Source: Candidatus Poribacteria bacterium
Lineage (GTDB): Bacteria; Poribacteria; WGA-4E; WGA-3G
Direction: 5' to 3'
Assembly: GCA_022827885.1 (NCBI GenBank)
Contig: JAJEIP010000003.1
Coordinates: forward strand, 29,544 to 93,543
DNA length: 64,000 bases
Position numbers and translations under genes: made by a program. Shown here one piece after another: positions 60,243 to 64,000 of the stretch (positions are counted from its first letter, which is position 1; the number at the start of each line of letters is the position of its first letter). The notes beneath the pieces were generated by a model. That model did not search any database. It saw nothing but the letters and a program-made list of their open reading frames with translations, and was not told where the DNA came from.

Positions 60243-61313
60243 CTACGCGCCATTTTGCTGTTCAACAAAGATTCGGTAGATGTCCTCAAAGAGTCTGACA
60301 TCTGTGAGGGTATCCTCGGCTGAAGAGCGGAAGGGTTTATCGTTACGGAGGTTCGTTACAAAGTATTCTGCTTCTCTGTGATATGCCCAGGTCCAGCTCG
60401 GTCTCGGAATCGGACGGGTGATTTCCTGTTCTTCCCCAGCACGATAGACCTCGACCTCTGCAGGCGTGTTTTTCAAAAGCAACGGGGGTGCCCACGTATG
60501 GACCCATCCGTTCTCAAAATAGATTTGACTGTGTTCATCCCAGCGGTAGTGAGAGACATGTCCGGTCTCTAATGTCACACGAATCCCGTCCATATCAAAG
60601 ATAACAATACCAGAATAACCATTCGCGTCCAAATCAACGACTTTGACACTCACTTTGTCGCCAGCATCAAGAAACCAGCGCATCAGGTTGATATTGTGCG
60701 TGTACTGTTGGAGGTATCCCAAATAAGAACCTCGGTACTGCTCCGGTATCCATTCTGGGGTTTTGACAGGCGCGCTCGGTTTTGTTTCTGTTGTGCCATC
60801 CATGTGGGTATCGAGATTACACACCCAATCCCCACCGAATCCGTGGTTCCTGGCATACGTCAAGCGTCCGAGTTCGTTTGTTTCTCGGAATTGCGCGACC
60901 CTTGCCTTGGCGATCTCGTTTCCGGCATCGTACCGTTTCATGTAGCCGACCATCAACTTTTTGCCAGACTTTTGTGACGCGGCTACAATCGCCTCGGCTT
61001 GTTCGACGGAGACAGCCATCGGTTTCTCCATGAAGACGTGCTTCCCTGCCAAAAGGAGATCCTTCGCGATTTCACCTTGTAATGCGAAGTCCGCAGATAC
61101 CGCGACTGCTTCAATATCGGGGTTTTGCGCGAGTTCATTATGGTCCCGGTAAAGTTGAGGGATACCGAAGCGGCTCTGGACTTTTTTCCCGAGCTCCGTT
61201 CGGACCTCTGCGAGTCCAATGAGTTCACAGTCAGGGATACTTGTAAAATTTGGGATGTGGACCTTCTGTGCCATAAACCCACAGCCGATGTAACCCAATC
61301 GAATTCTTTCCAT
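60243..61313 (-). CDS. Gfo/Idh/MocA family oxidoreductase
   Basis: A 356-residue NAD(P)-dependent oxidoreductase. GYIGCGFMAQKVHI is the cofactor loop, VFMEKPMAVSVEQA the EKP motif, and YTHNINLMRWFLDA provides the catalytic histidine region. Substrate unknown. It differs clearly from the oxidoreductase at 49990. The start follows CAGGAGGCC and AAATTAAAAGA; this resembles the TTTTAATTTAT end of a family B repeat. It is convergent with the GT-C-like gene. Confidence 0.88.
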   Translation of the reverse strand: MERIRLGYIGCGFMAQKVHIPNFTSIPDCELIGLAEVRTELGKKVQSRFGIPQLYRDHNELAQNPDIEAVAVSADFALQGEIAKDLLLAGKHVFMEKPMAVSVEQAEAIVAASQKSGKKLMVGYMKRYDAGNEIAKARVAQFRETNELGRLTYARNHGFGGDWVCNLDTHMDGTTETKPSAPVKTPEWIPEQYRGSYLGYLQQYTHNINLMRWFLDAGDKVSVKVVDLDANGYSGIVIFDMDGIRVTLETGHVSHYRWDEHSQIYFENGWVHTWAPPLLLKNTPAEVEVYRAGEEQEITRPIPRPSWTWAYHREAEYFVTNLRNDKPFRSSAEDTLTDVRLFEDIYRIFVEQQNGA

Positions 61314-61340
61314 TCTTTTAATTTATGGCCTCCTGAGCGA

Positions 61341-61778
61341 TTAAGACAGACGTGACTCTATCTGCTCAACAGCGGTTTTAGCCCCTTCCCGCACAAGTGC
61401 GGAGGCATCGTCTCGGGCGAGTTGTTTCAGTTTACCAAGACTGAGGCTCGCCTCCAGTTTACCGAGAGCGACCGCGACGAAATAGCGAACATCGGCATCC
61501 TCGTCGTCCAGTGCTTCTAAGAGTGCGTTCGCATCCGTGAGTGCGGCGAGGTGTCGGTCGGCATCACCGATATTAATCAATGCTTGCGCGGCGAGCCGCC
61601 GCGAATGGATGTCTCCGTGCAGGAGAGAGGTGAGCAATTCGTCGTTCCCTGTCGGGATAACACCCAAGTTATCCCAGTCACAATCCAAACAGAACCATGA
61701 ATTACCATCCAACCGACGGAGATTCGCATTTCCACACGAGGGGCATGCCTCAAATTCTTGTTGCTGACTCATATCCAT
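61341..61778 (-). CDS. Small zinc-ribbon HEAT-repeat protein
   Basis: A 145-residue protein. An N-terminal zinc ribbon has Cys12, Cys15, Cys30 and Cys33 (CPSCG...CLDC). It is followed by HEAT/PBS-lyase-like helical repeats (LLTSLLHGDIHSRRLAAQALINIGDADRHLAAL, LLEALDDEDADVRYFVAVALGKL). It probably serves protein-protein binding. AAGGACA precedes the ATG. The gene is 27 nt upstream of the oxidoreductase gene on the same strand, so they may share a transcript. No enzyme activity is expected. Confidence 0.72.
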   Translation of the reverse strand: MDMSQQQEFEACPSCGNANLRRLDGNSWFCLDCDWDNLGVIPTGNDELLTSLLHGDIHSRRLAAQALINIGDADRHLAALTDANALLEALDDEDADVRYFVAVALGKLEASLSLGKLKQLARDDASALVREGAKTAVEQIESRLS

Positions 61779-61823
61779 TGTCCTTGGTTACGACACATGA
61801 TGTGTGCCCACTACTTTTCCAAT

Positions 61824-62225
61824 TCACACATTTTCAGGCGTCACAGTTTCCTCGACCATAGGGTTCCCTTCCAGTTCTGGTAACTCGCGCCAGATTTCAG
61901 GACCCTCCGGCTTGAAATTAATGGTCGCAATGAACTGCATACCGTGATAGAAGTTGATTTTGAATTTACCACCGCCGAAATTTTTCCTGAGATATTCCAA
62001 TGGGGCCTCAATCAACGGACCCATTTCGTCGGCGTGATAGAAAGCGAGGGGTTTAAACCGCACTGTATTGCCGACAGGTTCTTGCACGAGCAATTGCGCC
62101 GACGTAGCAGGAAAAAGCACTTGAAAGGCTTGCCAAAGATCCGAAACAGTCGGCTCCAGCTTCCCGATGCGTTTTTTAAAGTCGTTCTCAAGGTATTCTG
62201 AGAAGGTATTAAAAACCCATTCCAT
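61824..62225 (-). CDS. Small protein of unknown function
   Basis: A 133-residue cytosolic protein that I do not recognise. It has an N-terminal amphipathic helix (NTFSEYLENDFKKRIGKLEP) and a beta-rich middle (RKNFGGGKFKINFYHGMQFIATINF). No signal peptide or catalytic motif was seen. The start follows CAGGAGCCCATAATTAAAACA, the end of a family B repeat that provides the Shine-Dalgarno-like CAGGAG. The next upstream gene on the strand is the PCP_red-like small protein at 62430. Confidence 0.6.
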   Translation of the reverse strand: MEWVFNTFSEYLENDFKKRIGKLEPTVSDLWQAFQVLFPATSAQLLVQEPVGNTVRFKPLAFYHADEMGPLIEAPLEYLRKNFGGGKFKINFYHGMQFIATINFKPEGPEIWRELPELEGNPMVEETVTPENV

Positions 62226-62429
62226 TGTTTTAATTATGGGCTCCTGGGCATCGTTCCCTGTGAAAGCCTATAGAGGCTTGCAGGACAATGTTCCACGATG
62301 ATCTTCGGTGAATCGCGACCCGGTTAGGAACATGTACGGTTTTTAAGATTGTTTTCTCTACAGCGGTGCCTTTAAGAAGTCCTTCCAATCAAAATTGGGC
62401 AGAGGAAACTCCTCTGTGGCTTCGCATTG

Positions 62430-62843
62430 TCAAAATGTCGCGGCTTTCTCGAAAAACTCGATATCCACACGTTCAACACCGGCTTCCCGTGCGTTTTCAG
62501 CGACGCGCTGGACGACCATCTCGCGGACAAATGGAATTGGGATACGTTTGACCCGATGCTCGACTTCCTCTGTACAAGCAACTGTCGTATTATCCAAGTA
62601 GGGACCGTCTTGAAGTGCAACTCCATCCGGATGATCGCAGGTCTCTGGCACGAGTTGTTGCAGTCGCATTGAGACGTAATTGGTTACCCACTGCTTGAAC
62701 TCTTCAGTGTTCTCCGTATCAACTTCACTGACATCGGAACGCTGCTCCAACTTTTCGTTGATACTGACGAGCAGACTTTCCAGACGTGCCAAGCGTTGTT
62801 CTACATCCGTAAGCCGTTCGTGTGCATTCGTTTGTTCACTCAT
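62430..62843 (-). CDS. Small protein with PCP_red-like C-terminal domain
   Basis: A 137-residue protein. The N-terminal part is a coiled coil (HERLTDVEQRLARLESLLVSINEKLEQ). The C-terminal 45 residues (EEVEHRVKRIPIPFVREMVVQRVAENAREAGVERVDIEFFE) fit the protochlorophyllide reductase-type PCP_red domain, which is also found alone in non-photosynthetic bacteria. Role unknown. A family A repeat supplies AAGGAAAA about 10 nt before the ATG. Confidence 0.62.
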   Translation of the reverse strand: MSEQTNAHERLTDVEQRLARLESLLVSINEKLEQRSDVSEVDTENTEEFKQWVTNYVSMRLQQLVPETCDHPDGVALQDGPYLDNTTVACTEEVEHRVKRIPIPFVREMVVQRVAENAREAGVERVDIEFFEKAATF

Positions 62844-62938
62844 TTTTTCAATTTTCCTTGCGGTTCGGGAAGGAAAGTTTCATGAAAACGTTTCTTCCCG
62901 TATATCCGGTTTCCCAGCGCGTTGCTTAGGCTTACGCG
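62844..62938 (-). repeat. Family A repeat, copy 6, providing a ribosome binding site
   Basis: On the minus strand: GCGCGTAAGCCTAAGCAACG, a GGATATACGGG stretch, then TTCCCGAACCGCAAGG and AAAATTGAAAAA next to the ATG of the 62430 gene. Close to copy 3 at the outer end (GTAAGCC-CAACG). Confidence 0.78.
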
Positions 62939-62986
62939 CCTTGGCTAAAGATTGACTCCTGATAACTCATCGTTGACAACCACTTC

Positions 62987-63706
62987 TCAAATTACCCAAT
63001 ACTTCCAGAGGTCTTCTGGAATTTCGTATTTAATCTCCTCCCGTTTTTTATGGGAGTAGCGTGCGAAGATCCCAAAACGGGGAATATCTTTGACATTTGC
63101 TGACCCGGTATGACAGAGAAACGCATGCCACAACACAACATCACCCGCCGCACCGATAAACTCACGAGGTCCCTCTGGGGATAAATCCGACAGCACATGC
63201 CATCCCCACTCCTCAATATCGTAGAAACTGCCATCGATCTGTTCCGGATATTGCAGGAAGTACTTGTGGGTTGAATAGTGGCTCTGGGGCCAAAAGACAA
63301 AGGCACCCCCGCCCGGTTTGACGTCATAGAGGTAGGTTGTTGCTCCGATCATAAAAGGACTCCAGCCACCGGGACCGTAAGCGTCAATGTGTCCGCTACC
63401 GGGCATCGACCATTCCTCCTCAGGGGCGGGCCATTTGACGAGGGGTGAACCGCCACCGCCTGTGAATTGCCCACCACCGAGCTGCTCGATAATCTCTTGC
63501 ATCACTGGCAACTGTCCAAACAACGGCGAGAAACTGAAGTTCTGTACCACATAATCGCTGGGCCACGTCTCCGGTGTTTCCAAACTGGAATTAAAATGCG
63601 CCCATACCTGGGTTCGCCATCTCTCAATTATCTCGGGATCGATTAAATTCTTAAGGACAAGGTATCCGTGTTCCTGAAAAAATGCTATCTGTTCTGCTGT
63701 AAGCAT
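62987..63706 (-). CDS. Phytanoyl-CoA dioxygenase (PhyH) family protein, tandem copy 1
   Basis: A 239-residue Fe(II)/2-oxoglutarate oxygenase. The His-x-Asp site is in GSGHIDAYGPGGW. The distal metal His and 2-oxoglutarate Arg are near LWHAFLCHTGSANVKDIPRFGIFARYSHKKR. It is highly similar to the truncated gene at 63752 over the visible overlap and probably arose by tandem duplication. A weak AGGGGGA precedes the ATG. It is related to, but not close to, the PhyH genes at 42481 and 51065. Confidence 0.88.
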   Translation of the reverse strand: MLTAEQIAFFQEHGYLVLKNLIDPEIIERWRTQVWAHFNSSLETPETWPSDYVVQNFSFSPLFGQLPVMQEIIEQLGGGQFTGGGGSPLVKWPAPEEEWSMPGSGHIDAYGPGGWSPFMIGATTYLYDVKPGGGAFVFWPQSHYSTHKYFLQYPEQIDGSFYDIEEWGWHVLSDLSPEGPREFIGAAGDVVLWHAFLCHTGSANVKDIPRFGIFARYSHKKREEIKYEIPEDLWKYWVI

Positions 63707-63751
63707 CTGGGGTCCCCCTATCAGTAAAAGACTGATGGCTGATAACCATTT

Positions 63752-64000
63752 TTAAATTGCCCAATATTTCCAGAGATCCTCTGGAATTTCGTATTTAATC
63801 GCCTCCTGTTTGTGATGTGCATACCGTGCAAAGAGCCCAAAACGGGGAACGTCTCTCACATTTTCGGATCCGGTGTGGCAGAGAAAGGCGTGCCACAACA
63901 CAACATCACCCGCCGCCCCAATAAACTCGCGGGGTCCTTCCGGCGATAAATCCGAGAGTACGTGCCAACCCCACCCCTCAATATCGTAGAAACTGCCATC
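63752..64000 (-). CDS. Phytanoyl-CoA dioxygenase family protein, tandem copy 2 (N-terminus outside window)
   Basis: The C-terminal 82 residues of a second PhyH gene, reading to the TAA at 63754-63752. It repeats copy 1 almost exactly (DGSFYDIEGWGWHVLSDLSP, LWHAFLCHTGSENV, RDVPRFGLFARYAHHKQ, YEIPEDLWKYWAI) with scattered substitutions. Both copies keep the metal-site His and the Arg. It sits 45 nt upstream of copy 1 on the same strand, so they are likely co-transcribed. Confidence 0.9.
   Translation of the reverse strand, partial: DGSFYDIEGWGWHVLSDLSPEGPREFIGAAGDVVLWHAFLCHTGSENVRDVPRFGLFARYAHHKQEAIKYEIPEDLWKYWAI

Noticed and set aside
1..64000. tRNA, rRNA, CRISPR arrays, prophage or transposase genes
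   Set aside because: Looked for on both strands by eye; none could be supported, although a tRNA-finding program would be more sensitive.

Overview
The window reads as a stretch of chromosome from an uncultured, probably marine or sponge-associated bacterium. The gene mix suggests Candidatus Poribacteria or a close relative: many phytanoyl-CoA dioxygenase (PhyH) genes, enolase-superfamily enzymes, Gfo/Idh/MocA oxidoreductases, Uma2 (DUF820) proteins, sulfotransferases, a sialate O-acetylesterase and an ECF sigma factor fused to a beta-propeller. This placement is inferred from gene content only; the window has no rRNA or other marker gene.

Layout. 1-11.1 kb (minus strand) is a surface or exopolysaccharide block: two sulfotransferases, a MurJ/MviN-type flippase, two sugar-nucleotide epimerases, a GT4 glycosyltransferase, a polysaccharide deacetylase, a secreted FG-GAP/dockerin protein and a beta-helix lipoprotein. 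11.2-15.2 kb holds an overlapping Hen1-Pnkp RNA-repair pair under a clear sigma70-type promoter. 15.6-31 kb is metabolic: a TrpD-like protein, two enolase-superfamily enzymes, an acetylesterase, RecD2, Uma2, threonine synthase, an HpcH aldolase with a tightly coupled unknown gene, archease and a large membrane protein. 31-33 kb has two paralogous cysteine-rich secreted proteins. 33.3-39.4 kb is the most unusual block: a 963-residue ECF sigma factor, membrane segment and Asp-box propeller fusion, flanked by duplicated PD40 (TolB-like) propeller genes. Two of these are preceded by a conserved ECF-like promoter. 39.6-54.8 kb is accessory catabolism (dehydrogenases, acyl-CoA synthetase, TonB receptor, cytochromes, PhyH, sugar isomerase, RraA-like, Uma2). 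54.8-57.8 kb is a sulfur and cysteine cluster: cysteine synthase, APS/PAPS reductase, a CysO/ThiS-like carrier ending Gly-Gly-Leu-Phe, and a JAMM protease. 57.8-64 kb carries a GT-C-like membrane protein, an oxidoreductase, small proteins and tandem PhyH genes.

A second theme is dispersed small repeats. At least two families (called A and B here) sit exactly at gene boundaries. Family A supplies the Shine-Dalgarno-like AAGGA just before start codons, or is translated as an EPQGKIKK-like peptide inside proteins. Family B sits just before starts or contributes the TAA stop codon. Other palindromes have been accepted in frame inside recD2, the acetylesterase and the acyl-CoA synthetase, and there are MITE-like elements with terminal inverted repeats. 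No tRNA, rRNA, CRISPR array, transposase or phage gene was seen.
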